From: Austropuccinia psidii
Taxonomy: Eukaryota > Basidiomycota > Pucciniomycetes > Pucciniales > Sphaerophragmiaceae
Length of the DNA: 64,000 nucleotides
NCBI GenBank assembly: GCA_023105745.1
Contig: JALGQZ010000009.1
Span: forward strand, 47,769,967 to 47,833,966
Direction: 5' to 3'
Below the pieces are notes generated by a model. It saw only the letters and a list, made by a program, of their open reading frames with translations, searched no databases and had not been told where the DNA came from. The translations under genes and the position numbers were made by a program. This document shows positions 42,931-56,000 of this stretch, piece after piece (the first letter of the stretch is position 1; each line of letters starts with the position of its first letter).

Positions 42931-43496
42931 GGCCATTTCTGAGTTTGTTGGGCTTTGGGGCCAAAACTGGCTCAGGTGGGCCCACTTGTGGCTTGAAACC
43001 CACCTGGTCTTGGCGGCTGATGAACTTCCCCCTTGGCCCCTTTTGGCCTGATTGGATTTGGGCCAAAAGTGGCCCAATGGTCACACAGACTTAGGCATAT
43101 GGACCATGCGCCATGAAGGCTGCAGGGGGCCTAAATGGCCCAAAAACACCCTTTAGGCCAAGACCCCCATAATATAGGGGGTTGGTCCAAGGGCCCTGGT
43201 GGTGGCTAGAGGGGCCATAGGCCCCTGGAAGACTGAAAAGACCCCCCAGGCCCAAAGACAAGGATAATGGCCTGGGGGTTGGTGAGGTGGAGAATTGGCC
43301 AATAAGGTCAGTGAAGGCAGGATATGGCCTGAGGCCATAAATGGCCAGAGGAAGGGTGATATGGCCAAGAGGCCATAGTGAACCAAGATGATACAATTGG
43401 CCATAAACATATTCTATGGCCAATTGACCATAAAATGGGTTCAGGCTAGAATTGCTGCAACACCCATTGGGGGGGTGATTATTTGTGGTTGTGACA
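42931..43496 (-). repeat. P2 3' LTR, second part
   Basis: It continues the P2 LTR after the solo LTR and ends GTGGTTGTGACA. GGCC-rich like P0. Frames at 43091-43546 are by-products. Confidence 0.83.
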
Positions 43497-44190
43497 GTAC
43501 CCCCTACCTTGAATGGTGAGCTCCTGAGGACCAAGATAAGGTACAAGCCTGTTGAGGCTGTTGAGAAGAATTGGCCGTTGGGATTCCAGAGGTATTGAAT
43601 CTTGAAAAGAATTTCCAGACTGGTAAAGAGGTTGGCATATGAGGTGAGGTTGATGTGGTCTTATTTTGACATTTGGCTTTGAATTTTGAAGAATTAGTTG
43701 ACGTAAAGATTGGAATTAAAGCTATAAGAAAGAAATTTTGAAAATCATAAAGAGAGAAAGATTACAAAAAGACTTTGAAAAAAGAAAAAATAAAAAATAC
43801 AAGAAAAGAGAATCTTGAGAGGCATTCCAATATTCACCACGGATATTGACAGTTGATCTGAAAATGGCCAAGGACCTGGAAAACAAGATTTAATGCCAGG
43901 TTCCCACAGAGTGGCCAAGGTGATTTTTCAAAAGATTGTAGACCCTTCAGGGAAGTGCACACCAGGAGAGGAACTTACGTTTGATAGTTACCACTCCCAC
44001 CAGTGCCATAAATTAATGAATATTGATGAAAGAGTGTATTGAAAAGGAATGGCTTGAAAAGAAGGGTAAAAAGAAGAAGGGTCGATTGCCACAAGTGGAA
44101 ATGGCCATAGAGTTAAATTTGATGTTGAAAGCCAGGCCAAGGATCTGTGTCCAAAATTGAAAAGTACTCACAGAGTGGCCAAAGTGATGC
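43497..44190 (-). other. P2 polypurine tract and 3' untranslated region
   Basis: GTACCCCCTACC abuts the LTR (43497-43508). The rest matches P1 5318-6000, including the first of the two duplicated blocks (about 43900-44012). The second block is split by the S insertion. Confidence 0.75.
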
Positions 44191-45640
44191 TGACAGTAGA
44201 AAAGTTTCAGCCTGTGACTCAAAACCAGAGCACAAGCATGATAGCCAAAATAACATAAACCAATTGTATAGCCAAGATACCACCAAAACATGGAGCTGAG
44301 CCAAATCAGCTCAAAAGGTATCAAAAGAAATAGGAAACTGATCTCTTTCTGAAAAACCAAGTACCATCACCATAGGACAAGAAATAACAAAGTTATTCCT
44401 GCTCAAAGTTATTGCTGAGCATAAACCATAATTTTCACCTCCCATCTAAAATCTAGAAGGAGAGGCTTAACCCCATCAAACAGGTATCAAAAATGGAGCT
44501 CTAAACCAGGGATATCCAATGGTACCAGCCAAACTGAGCTAGCACCAATATTACTGGAGTTATGGTTAATGTCAGGCCAAATAAGGGTGAACAAAACATT
44601 CACCTCTGATCTAACTTCTACAGTTTTATTGTGGGATACTTGAAGTGAGGTCTTTTTGGAAAGAGCACAATCAGAGCTATCTGATGGTGTCATCCACTTT
44701 CCAATATCTCAACAGCAGAAGTTATGGGGCAAACAAGCTCAATACAGTTTTTTGCCTAAAACACGCAAATGTACAAAATATTGTATATGGGATAACTTTG
44801 CCATATTTAATGATACTCATATCAAATGAGGTACCATTGTGTAGAGCACATACAGGGCTACAAACCGAACCAATTTTGAGGTTGATATCTCAAGAATTGA
44901 CAAAGTGATGGCTGTTTTAAGGTCAGATTCCCACCTGCTGTCATATACAGCCTTACCATGAGACAATATCCTATAATCATGAGTATGAGGTGTCAAATAG
45001 AAAAAGAAGCATGTTTTTCCTCCAATACCTCATATGTCAGTCAATATTGGGGTCCCATACAGTTTCTGTACAGCATTCTACGCATCATACACGTCAGAAT
45101 CAGGCTGTGAGGTCCCCAGATGAAAGTTTTCACCCTGTATTGGTGAAAACTGCCCAGATGTGGTTTCAAAACCACATCTGAGCCCAATACAGGCTATACA
45201 GGCTGTTTACAAGCCACAAGCCAGTACTAGAGAGTGAAAAAATCTTCACTTCCTCTATGGGGAAAGGTCTAGCACCCTTTCCAATCCATTTCAGGATAAA
45301 AAGGAGGCTTTTCACAGCCAGAATTTTTTCCTCATCCTGCTCTTGAATATCCTACATAGTAAGCTGTCCAAAACAGTTTTACTTTTGGGTAATAATCAGG
45401 GTACAATTCTAATTTTAGTTATTTTAGTTCTTATTATAGTAATCCACTTGGTAAGACTTCATCCAGGGTTCTCAATAGTGCTCACCACCACTATTTCTCA
45501 ATAGTAGAACCCTTTTATTATATTCTAAAATATTATATTATTCAAAAAAATCTTATTTTTGCAATTATGTTCATGTGTCACAGTCATAGCTCTAGTTGTA
45601 AATAGCCTAATTACTGCTTCAATATAGACTCCAACTGACA
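44191..45640. repeat. S-type LTR or solo LTR inserted in P2
   Basis: It interrupts the second 3' untranslated block of P2: sequence homologous to P1 stops after GTGATGC at 44190 and resumes at 45641. Edges are TGACAGTAG and CAACTGACA (TGTCAGTTG read in reverse). A second copy in reverse orientation starts at 63336 and shares the internal sequence (for example GAGGTGTCAAATAGA). It has no coding capacity and no clear duplication. Confidence 0.72.
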
Positions 45641-45683
45641 AAAAGAATAGAATTCCCCTAAAGACGCCTACCAGGAGTGGGAC

Positions 45684-48600
45684 TTACGTTGGTGATTCCT
45701 CTCTCCACCAAGAACCATATAAATGAAGATCTTTAAGAATTGGGGCCTGGCTTTTCCGGACATAAATAATGGAAGTCCTTGACAAGTTCAGGGCAATTTT
45801 TGAGATTTTGGCTGGTTCCCAAATGGATCTTTCTGGTTCTTGACTGGAACCTTTCAATTCCACCAGATACCATAATTTTCTTTTATTGAAATTTGAATCC
45901 AGTATTTTAGAGACTTCAAATTCCTCTTCTTCTTCAATTATGATTGTAGGAGGAGGCTGTTGATTCCAATTTGGGATTGTTGATGTCTTGACTGGTTCAA
46001 GGAAGGAAATATGGAAGACTGGATTGATGGATTTGCATTGAGATGGAAGCTTGAGGTTGTAAGCATGAGTACTGATTTTTTTCAAGATTGGAAAAGGACC
46101 CAGCCATATTTCAGACAGGGTTTTAGTGGGTCTTGTTGATTTGATGTTCTTGGAAGAAAGACATACCATGTCACCAGGATTGAAAACAGGTGAACTTGCT
46201 CTACTTTTATCTGCATACCTCTTAAACCTGTTTATGGAAACTTCAAGTCCTCCCTTGACATCTTGCTGTACTGATTGGATTTTTTCTGATAACTTTCCAG
46301 AAGGAGTATCTTGATTAATGTGCACTAAGTCAAATTGTGGATATCTTCCATAAACAGTGAAAAATGGTGATTGTTTTGTTGGAGAGTGATTAGAGTTATT
46401 GTAGGCAAATTCAGCCAGAGGGAGCCAGGTGTTCCAATCATCTGGATGATAACTGGCATACATCCAAAGGTACTGTCCTATTATCTGATTTACCCTCTCT
46501 GTCTGTCCATCAGTTTCTGGATGGTAAGAAGTTGACAGATCTCTTTAAATCTTGAGTTGCTGAAAGCAATTGGTCCAAAAGGAAGAAACAAAAAGTGACC
46601 CTCTTTCACTGACAATTCTTGAAGGAAGGCCATACTTTTGAAGAATATTCTTGGTAAATAAATGGGCCAACTCCAGTGAAGTTATTTAACACATTGTGGG
46701 AATAAAAACCACCATTTTTGAGAGCCTGTCCACTATGACCAGAATTGAAAAAAAAGAATTGGACAGTAGCAGTTGAGTGATAAAGTCCATCAAAAGACAA
46801 ACCCAATGACCATTTGGAATTGGAAGAGGTTTGAGGAGTCCAAACTTCTTGTGATGCATGATCTTGTTTCTTGAACACTTTTGACAAGATGGGACATAAT
46901 CCTAGATGAATTGAGTCATGCTGCACCAGTGGAAATCTGGCTTGAAAAGCTTGAGAGTCCTCTCTTGGCCAGGGTGTCCACTAAGAGGAGAATAATGACA
47001 CTTTTGAAGCATGCTGAGCTGAATTGTGGGGTAATTTGGGACTACCACCCAATCTTTGAATACGACAATTTTGGAAGAATCTTGGATAGATTTAACTTTA
47101 CCCAATTCTTGAAGAATACTTCTGTACTAAGAATCATTCCATAGAGACGTCTGGATTGAATCAATCAAATTATAAAAAGGATTCCACCTTGACTTCAAAA
47201 TATCTTTAAGGTTGGACTTCATCCTGCTTTCTGAGCTGTTTATAGCTCATTGGATTCTTGTTGATGAAATCCTCCCCCCTTGCTGGATAAATGTCATCCC
47301 AATGTGATAAAGCGTCTGGAAAAGTAGCTACGCAGCCAGGGCAGTAAGTGATTGAGAAGTGAAATTCAGAGATGAATTCAGCCCAGCGGGCTTGACAGTG
47401 AGTCAGGACTTTTGAAGACATGAAGTGTTGAAGTGAAGAGTGATTGGTGAGAACTTCAAAAGACAAAGAAAGGGAAATAAGGAAAGCCCTCCAGTGCTTG
47501 AGAGCCCAGACTATGCCAAGGCGCTCCTTGTCATGAATCACATAGTTGAGCCCTTCTGGAACAATCTTGCGGCTGTCAAATGCAATGGGATGTTTTCCTT
47601 AGTCAGAGACCTGACTCAGTACAGCACCCAAGGCATAATTGGATGCATCAGTCTCCACAATGGTGGGTAGAGAAGGATTGGAGCGGTGGTGAAAGCCTCT
47701 TTGAGTTGATGAAAGTGACTAAGAGCTTCCTCATTGAGGGGAAACAAGAATTTTTCTTGAGGAAACTGGTGAGTGAACTGATTTTCTCTGAATAATTCTT
47801 GATGAAATGACAGTAAAAACTGGCAAAGCCAGGGAAGGATTGAAGAGCCTTGAGGTTTCTTGGAGGTGGCCAACTGGGAATCTGCTGGACTTTTGCTTGG
47901 TCCATCTTGAGACCTTCAGAAGAAACACAATACACCAGGTATTCCACACTAGAAACATGGAATAGGCACTTGGATGGCTTAACAAAAAGGCTATTGGCTC
48001 TGAGTATGGAAGGAAAAGTGGACACATGAGTGACATGTTCTTCCTAAGACTTGGAAAAGACCATAATGTCATCCAAATAAACCAAAACATAGATATCAAG
48101 AAGATCATAAAAAATATCATTGACAAGGTTGTTGAAAGAGGCAGGAGGATTGGAGAGCCGAAATGGCATAACCAAATACACATAACTGCCATTTTTAGTT
48201 CTAAAAGCTGTTAAATTTTCATCACCCTCCTTGATTCTGAGCAGGTTATATGCACCACGCAAATCAATGTTAGAGAAGATAGAAGAGCCATTAAAGACAG
48301 TGAGAAGCTGATTCATAGGAGGAACAGGATACTTGTTCTTCCTAGTAACAGAATTGAGTTTGTGGTAATCAGCACACAAATGGAGGCCACCATCTTTCTT
48401 TTGAACAAAGAGGACAGGTTCTCCTGTTGAACAGGAGCTTGGCCGGATGAAACCTTTGTCTACACTCTCTCAAATGCAGGCCCTGAGTGTATCTGACTCT
48501 TGGTTTGATAAAGGGTAGATAACTTCAAGTGGAGGTAGGGACCCCTCCAGTTCAATATGATGATCACAGGCGCAGTGAAAAGGAAGTTTTTCTCCTTTGA

Positions 48601-48885
48601 CCTTGGAGAATACATCCAAATATTGGTAATAAGCAGAAGGAAAAACCTTCAACACAGTTTGAACTTCTTCTGGCTCCTTCTCTTCATCCCAAAACTCCTG
48701 CAGGGAGTCATGATAAGATGAAGGAGGAAGTTCCATATTCACAAAGAAGAGATGAAGTGAAGATTCAGAATTATCTTGTCCAGCATCTTTAATGTCTTCG
48801 AAGACTTCATCTCTAGATGATAGTAATGACTGATGGGAACTGAGGGAAGGAATATGGAAAGAAGATGGAAATGATGGTGTTCTAG
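45684..48885 (-). pseudogene. pol: P2 pol remnant: RT, RNase H, integrase, chromodomain
   Basis: It is homologous over its whole length to the P1 pol, broken into at least eight frames. 45684-46463 holds the integrase end and a decayed chromodomain; 46606-47105 the integrase core and zinc region; 47206-47670 RNase H; 47648-48025 and 48044-48379 RT, with YLDD still present ([10 protein letters not shown]); 48470-48928 the linker before RT. At its upper end the frame is interrupted at 48885 by Q1 and resumes at 59186. At the site of the P1 stop codon P2 has a Tyr codon. It is inactive. Confidence 0.88.
48881..48885. repeat. Q1 target-site duplication, left copy (TCTAG)
   Basis: TCTAG precedes the Q1 5' LTR and recurs at 59181-59185. 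Joined across Q1, the sequence matches P1 around 9301-9310. Confidence 0.95.
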
Positions 48886-50809
48886 TGTGAGCCTTGAGGT
48901 ATATTTTACATACCCAAATAGGCCACAATTATCTTAAAAAGAAATTTTGAATTATGCAAAACTCATAAGTCATGCATATATCCAAAATTCATCATTTTCA
49001 ATTTCAGAAAAGATGAATAACTTTTTATTGAGTAGGTAAATCCATGGATTTAAGACCAGATTTGGATTCTACACAAAAATTCACCCAGGGTAGCTCCATA
49101 GAGTGAATAAGCTCAATTTAAGTATTTAAGGTGGTAAAATGGAAAATACTTCAATACCACATCATTAATACCACATAAAAGATCCGTGAAAAATTTTGTT
49201 TTTCTTGATTTTTAGCCAAAATAATGGGAAAGTGAGAAATCCCATGTTACATATACACTAAGAATAGTGTTATGCATGTTTTGAGCACTTAATATAATGG
49301 TATTCTTACATAGACTTTTGGTACACCCATAGTGGATATCTCACTTTAAGCTTAAATTACTATTTTGACGTAAAAAATAAGCAAGGGGACAAAAGACATC
49401 AAAGAGAGCCAGGGTACCCAACTTCTGAGGCCTCAGAGGTGTGGATAGCTCCAGAGCATGGATCCATGGCTCATCTTGGCCCAATTGGTAAACTAAAACT
49501 CTTTGGGAACTTGGTTACCAAGTTACAACTACTGTAAAACACCAGAAAATAGCAAATAACCTGCTATTTTGACGTGCCAAGGAGGTAATGAGCTACTTAC
49601 ACTCCTGTAACCATGTCAATTACTAATGACTTTCCATGGATAAACCCCAAAAGAGTAATTAAAACCCTTTTGGGACCCATATTCATTGATTTACCTCATA
49701 GCAACCAGCAAAACACTGCTATTTGCAATTCTACATAGAAATGAGGTAAAAACTTCAAAAATTCATTAAAAATACAATTCTTAATGAATCTTTCTGAAAC
49801 TTTCAGGACTAAAGGAGAACTGTATTATCTATGGTACAACCAAAAAGAATTACCGTTTTACTAGTAAAATTAAAAGTGTTACTTACAGTCCATTTTTGGT
49901 GATTCTACGTGAAACACTGAATCTTCAAAAATTCACAGTAATTACAATCTGTGATGAAATTGGCAATAACATTGATAACTTTGAGAAATCAATGATTATT
50001 TTATAATAAAAGAAGATTTACAAGTGTTACTCCTTTTATTCTTAACCATATTGGGGTTGGTAGTCACGTAAAAGCATCAATTAAGTAATTATGATAATCT
50101 TACGTGACAACTGATGATGCAATCAATAATCCAAAAGGGTTTATTGTTTTCTCACTCACTGGTTTTTCAGTTTGCTCCATGGCACACCTCTGTGAGCTGT
50201 TGTTGACTTAAAAGAGGCCTTCTCTTGCTGTTTTTTCCACATTATCATCATCTTATCAATTTATTAAATCATTATTACCAACAAGTAAGTATTAGTTACA
50301 GCTATTCTTAAGTGTTTTAAATCTTTCAGAATCAATCAGAAAGACGTGAAATCAAAGAATCCAACTATATATTGTTGTAATACTGTTGTAAATCCTTTTG
50401 ATCCCTTAGATCCACAATTCCACGTCAAATTTCTCTACTCTTATCTATCAATAAGTTCTTTGGAGTATTAGTGAGTCATTTATCTTTAATTCTTAAAGTT
50501 TTTCTCTAGTAATAGTTTTCTTCAAGAATTATCTTTATAATTATTCTTGTAAAAGATAATTATATATTAAAATAATTTATTATTTTAATAAAAGAAGTTT
50601 TTATTATTAAATTCTTCTTGTAATTGATTCTTGTAGACAATTACTGCTCACTGTTATAATCACTAGTAGTGTATAACACGTGAAAGAAATAATTTTATAA
50701 TTATTTAATTGTGGTTATAATAATTCTTTATTATTATATTTCATAAGAACAGACATAGTACTGTTGATTAATAGTAATATTATCATCAGTTTCATAGTCA
50801 CATCTTACA
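48886..50809 (+). repeat. Q1 5' LTR
   Basis: It starts TGTGAGCCTTGAGG and ends ACATCTTACA. TG...CA termini. No gene inside. Confidence 0.94.
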
Positions 50810-50825
50810 TTTGGGGGCCTGGCCG
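50810..50825 (+). promoter_or_regulatory. Q1 primer-binding site
   Basis: TTTGGGGGCCTGGCCG follows the LTR directly. A TGG two bases in fits a tRNA primer. The Q2 copy differs at several places (TTTGGTGACCCAGCC). The tRNA is not identified. Confidence 0.5.
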
Positions 50826-51406
50826 TGTTTTTTGAACCTTGTACCCTTAATTAATATATTTTTTAAGCCCTAAAATATATTAATTTAATTAATTTTTTTC
50901 TTTCAATTTGAAGTTAAAATATTTTTATTTTTGAAATTGTTTTAAAATCTTTTTCATTGAGGAATTTGGTTTAATTTTATATTGTTTTTACACGTGGCTT
51001 TTTCACATCCAAAAACTTATAAAATTATTCTTTGAGTTACTCTGAATTAATTTTCATTCAAAATCTTAAATTTTAATTTTTTTCTTTAAAAAGAATAATT
51101 TTTTTAATATTAAAAAATATAAAACTTATAAAAAATCTTTAAGAAATATTTTAAAAAGTATAAAAAATAATTTTTTTCTCTTTTATAATTTTTTTTTTCT
51201 AGTGTCTTTAATCAAATACTGTGCAGCTGGCAACAGACTCAGTAAAAGATATATAACTAGTCCAGAATCTTCAGAAGCAAAATCTGAAGACAGTATTGAG
51301 GTGCAGATTGCTAAAAGAGGCACCTTATTCAACTCAGAAAAAGCTAAATTACCACCAAAAGGTGTGTATTTTATCTTATATTTTCACCTTTTATCTTTAA
51401 ATTGAC
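50826..51406 (+). other. Q1 leader with a conserved splice-acceptor-like site
   Basis: The first part is very AT-rich. A pyrimidine tract ending TTTTCTAG at 51195-51202 is followed by TGTCT, as in Q2. A 67-codon frame starts at 51202 and ends at 51405, then AAAG/GTGTGT could be a donor. I cannot show that any of this is used. Confidence 0.4.
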
Positions 51407-53023
51407 GTGAAAATGGTGCATACCAGAAATGGAAGCAACCATTCAGTCCAGCCAGATGGATGTGGACAAGGAAGAGGCAAGACCAAATCCAGAAGTTCCA
51501 AATCTTCCACAAGAAAGACACATCTGGAGGATGCCAGAGTTGCCCCCCATTCCCCAAGGTCTGTACCAACAGTTTTTGACGTAAATTCTGAGCATGAACT
51601 GATTTATGATAATATTTCCAGGGCTGAACCTTTATCAAGTGGCAGCAATAGAAATATATCAGAGCCAATACAAAAATTGGTTCAGAGCAGCCAAAGAAGA
51701 GGAGTGGGAAATCTGCCCAAGCCTTTGGCAGGGGGCCATGAACTCCTACTTACACATCAAGAGCTTTCTGGGTCAGGAGAAGACCATAGAACTCTTAGGA
51801 GGTTGGAGCCCCCTGTCTTGCAAAGACAAGGTCAAAAAGATAAAGAATTGGTTGAAGAACCAGAGTCTTTTATCCATAGACCAGAAGAAAGAATTGGAAA
51901 TGACTCCAACTTTGGAGACAGAGGCACCAGTGGCATCTACCAGCTCCAAACCAGCTCCAGAAGCATCCAAGGACAAGCCCAAAGGACCTAAAAAGAAACA
52001 GAGAGGTCCCAAGAACCATCAAGGCAAGGGCAAAGGCAAAGCCAATTGGCACAGACCTTACCCACGAGGGTACAGGATCCCCAGATTGGAGCCTTCAGCA
52101 GTGGAAAGTGTCTTCAATATGGCCAGAACTCTTATGGAATTCACAGCCAAGGAGCAGGAAAGGATGAACAGGACTTTTCCACGCAAATAAATGATGTACA
52201 TAGAAGTATTAGTGTAGAAATTGGCTAACTTGAGTCAAAGTTAAAGCAAATTACACTAGACATCAATGATTTAAAGAAAAGTGACAAGCAACATTCTGAT
52301 TGGCATCAATTGACAACTGTCACCCTTGAGTCAATTAGCAATGCTTGTGATAGAATTGAGAACCAATGTCAAAATAATGACACAGATGATCGTTCCATTT
52401 TTAAAGTAAATGATACACTTAAAACTCTTGAAGACCATGTCTTACAAATAGTTAAGAACACCAATCAATTTGCTATACATTTAGCAAAAAGTGACAGTGT
52501 GAGGCAGAAATTAAAAAATGAAATAATTGCAAGTGTGGAGCAAATTCATAAGAATCATGAACCACATATGCCAAGACATTCTACACCTTTGACTGAAGAA
52601 AAACTTTCTGTTAAGGAAAGTTTGACTCCATTCTTAGGAGAATATGTTATTTCTGCAAAAGATATTCCAAAATTAGAAGAATGGCCAACATTCTCTGGTG
52701 AAGGAGAATACAACCATATTGAATTCATCAGGACTATTGATATGTTGCAAGAAGACTTTAATATACCTGATGAAATCATAGTAGGGAAATTATATTATTT
52801 GTTTACCAAGACTGCAAAGAAATGGTATTACAAGATGAGAATAGATCATGGAAGACATGACTGGTCTTGGTGAAAATCTGAAGTGATTACCAAATGGGCC
52901 AATAATTCTTGGAGGTTTAAAATGGAGAATGCTTTTTAAAGTGCCATTTTTAACTCAGAAAAAGACAAACCACTTACTTGGTTCTTCAAACAAAAAGACA
53001 GATTATCTGCTTTACACCCAGAT
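51407..53023 (+). pseudogene. gag: Q1 gag, in frame with pol but with four stops
   Basis: The frame begins ATG 51407 or, two codons on, MVHTRNGSNHS, with a basic Ser/Arg/Lys-rich start. It stays in phase with pol to 57115 (1903 codons in all) but contains stops at 51989, 52226, 52871 and 52937. The region around 52660-53020 is the capsid-like domain (IPKLEEWPTFSGEGEYNHIEF, later TKWANNSWRFKMENAF). The TGA at 52871 follows a Trp codon in a context that suggests a second Trp was lost. As Gag it would package RNA; this copy probably cannot make it. Confidence 0.75.
51606..52190 (+). CDS. Q1 overlapping frame in the gag region
   Basis: A 194-residue frame overlaps the polyprotein frame in a different phase (pol phase is -1 relative to it). 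It includes NSYLHIKSFLGQEKT, a Lys/Pro-rich basic part (PKGPKKKQRGPK) and RGYRIPRLEPSAVESVF. The diverged Q2 copy keeps the same amino-acid pattern in this phase, which argues it is translated. I see no classic slippery heptamer near its end. Role: probably an N-terminal Gag-like product. Unproven. Confidence 0.55.
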   Translation: MIIFPGLNLYQVAAIEIYQSQYKNWFRAAKEEEWEICPSLWQGAMNSYLHIKSFLGQEKTIELLGGWSPLSCKDKVKKIKNWLKNQSLLSIDQKKELEMTPTLETEAPVASTSSKPAPEASKDKPKGPKKKQRGPKNHQGKGKGKANWHRPYPRGYRIPRLEPSAVESVFNMARTLMEFTAKEQERMNRTFPRK

Positions 53024-56000
53024 ATGTCTGACACTATGATTAATATGAAAATATTAAGAAAGTGTGGAGGAGAACTGGAACATGCTATCAAAAGCAGATG
53101 TGTGGAACCCTGTTCAACAGAGGACTACATTAATTCTATGGAAGATATCATTACCAGAACAAGAATTGGTAAGACTTGGATTAGAAACCCAATAGAGTCC
53201 AAAATAGTCTCAAAGATTCCTAGAGAGGAAAGAAGACCAGAGAGACCTGTCTTGAAGTGTCATAAATGCGGAAGTACTTCACATTTAGCCAACACTTGCC
53301 CTAAGAAGACAAAGATCAATGAAGTTCAAGTCATTGAAGAAATTCAGTGTACTGAAGAGAAAGAAGAGTCTGATCAAGATTCTGCAGTCTCTGAAGATAC
53401 ACCAGTGGAGGACTATCCCATTGAAAACATTTCAGCTTTCTTTGAGGTCACAGAAGTCCATACCCACTTGCCACAGTACAGTGAGGATTGCTGCAACCTG
53501 ATCAATATCCAAGATGCCAGAATGTGTAAAACAAAACCTGCTAAAGGAAAGGGTTATACTGCTGGAGCATCCTGTATCACATCAGTTCTGATGAGTGATA
53601 TTGAAGCCAAAGTTAATTTGGATACAGGGGCATTTTGTACTTGTGTAGGCAAAGATTATCTCCAAATTATACTTCCTGAATGGAAAAACCATCTATCACC
53701 AATAGAAGGTGTACAATTCAGTAGTGCCAGTAACAATATGTACCCCTTGGGCATATTGGACACTAATATTGTGTTCCCACATCCAGCAGGAAGTGTAAGA
53801 ATGAAAACTGAGATTGTAGTAATGGATAATTGCACATCTCACCACATCATTCTTGGAAATGATTACTTGAATATTTATGGTATTGATATAAATAACCGTA
53901 AAGACAGATATTTCACAATTGGAGATAACAAAAGGCAAAAATTTGCTTTCTCCAATATGCCAAAGCAGATATCTGTAGTATCTTCTGTCAAAGATCCTTA
54001 CAAAGATGAATTTGTGTCTAAACAACTTGTGGAAGCACAAATTAATCCATCATTGTCACCAAAGATGAGGAATGAACTTATTGATGTATTATATACATAC
54101 AATAATGCATTTGCCTCTGATAATGAACCATTAGGTGCTATAAGAGGACATGAAATTGATATTACTCTTAATATTGATATACCATATCCTCCAGTACTTA
54201 GAAGACCAGCTTATCCAGCCAGTCCCAGAGCTAGAGAAGCCTTGGAAAAACATATCCAAGAGTTGATCCAACTTGGTGTGCTAAGGAAAGTAGGCCATAA
54301 TGAGGAAGTTGAAGTGACAACACCTGTTATTATTGCATGGCATAATGATAAGTCAAGAATGGTTGGAGATTTTAGAGCTTTGAATACCTACACAGTTCCA
54401 GATAGGTATCCAATCCCTAGAATCCAAGAAACTTTGACTCAATTGTCTAAAGCCAAGTATATAACATCAATGGATGCATTAAAAGGCTTCCATCAAAATG
54501 TTTTGACGCCTAAAGCTAGGAAATTACTTAGAATTATCACTCACTGTGGTATTTATGAGTATCTTAGAATGCCATTTGGCATTAAAAATGCTCCATCTCA
54601 TTATCAAAGAATGATGAGTACCATCTTCCCCACAGAATTGTCTGAAGGATGGCTTATCATTTATATTGATGATATTATTATATGTTCTGACTCATGGTCT
54701 TTGCACCTTGAAAGACTTGCAAGAGTACTTCATAAAGTTGCAGAAGTGAATATGAAAATTTCACTTAAGAAATGCAATTTTGGTTTTGAAGAACTCAAAG
54801 CATTAGGACATGTTGTTTCTGGTTTGAGCTTGGGTATTGACAAGAATAAAGTGGCAGCAGTGTTACTTAAGCCAATACCCCAGAATGAAAAAGAAATGAT
54901 GTCTTTTCTTGGATTTGCTAGCTACTATAGGCAACACTTGAAAGATTCTGCAATTCTAGCCAAGTCACTCTATAGAATCTGTGATCAACAGACTGTATTT
55001 GAGATGACACAGGAAAGAATTAAAGCTTATAAGAAGATAAAGAAAGCCCTTACAGAAGCACCTTTACTCCTCATGCCTGACTGGAATATTCCTTTTAAAT
55101 TGTACATTGATTCATGTGGAGATGGATTAGGGGCAGCCCTACATCAAGTCCAAATTATTGATGACAAACCTACAGAAGGACCAGTTTGTTATATCTCAAG
55201 ACAAATCAAACCAACAGAAGCCAGATATGGTGCAAGCCAAATGGAGTGCTTATGTTTGGTATGGGCACTTGAGAAATTACACTATTACCTTGATGGCAGT
55301 GTTTTTGAAGTGACAACTGACTGTAATGCTGTAAAATCACTTCTTAACATGAAAACTCCCAACAGACATATGTTGAGATGGCAAATAGCCCTTCAAGAAT
55401 ATAGAGGAAACATGACTATAGTTCATAAAGCAGGAAACATTAACAAAAATGCTGATGGACTTAGTAGATGGGCTTTAGCCAATACTCCTGATAACCCAGC
55501 TTATGTACCTTTGGAAGCTGAACCACAGATTCCAATTGAAGGAATTAACATAACTGATATTGGGACTGAATTCTTTGAAGAGGTCAGAGAGTCTTATAAA
55601 CAAGACAAGAATTGCCATATCTTGACTTCTTTATTGGATAAAGATTGCAAAGACATATCTTTGGTTAATGCACTAGATGAAGTTTGGAAAAATTCCTATT
55701 CTGAAGGAAGATTTCACTTGTTTGATGGAATTATTTACCATAGAACAAAACATTCTTGTGTGATGACACTGTGTAGTAGATTGCTTATCAATACCATTCT
55801 TCATGAATGCCATGATAGCATTTACTCTGGACACCTATCAGAAGACAGAACACTTGTAAAAGTGAAGAACTGTGCATGGTGGCCATCTTGGAGAAAAGAA
55901 ACCATTGAGTATTGCCATACCTGTGATAGATGCCAAAAAGCAAACAGGAGTACAGGCAAGAAATTCGGATTGATGATCCATATTCAAGAACCAAAATCCC

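Noticed and set aside
44191..44195. TGACA as a target duplication of the S insertion
   Set aside because: The second S copy at 63336 also carries TGTCA at its edge, at a site whose unoccupied counterpart lacks it, so the bases belong to the element.
44013..44360. 115-residue minus-strand frame with membrane-like composition
   Set aside because: It crosses the junction between the P2 3' untranslated region and the S insertion, so it cannot be an ancestral gene.
52160..52195. A -1 slippery site at the end of the overlapping frame in Q1
   Set aside because: No X XXY YYZ heptamer in the right phase.
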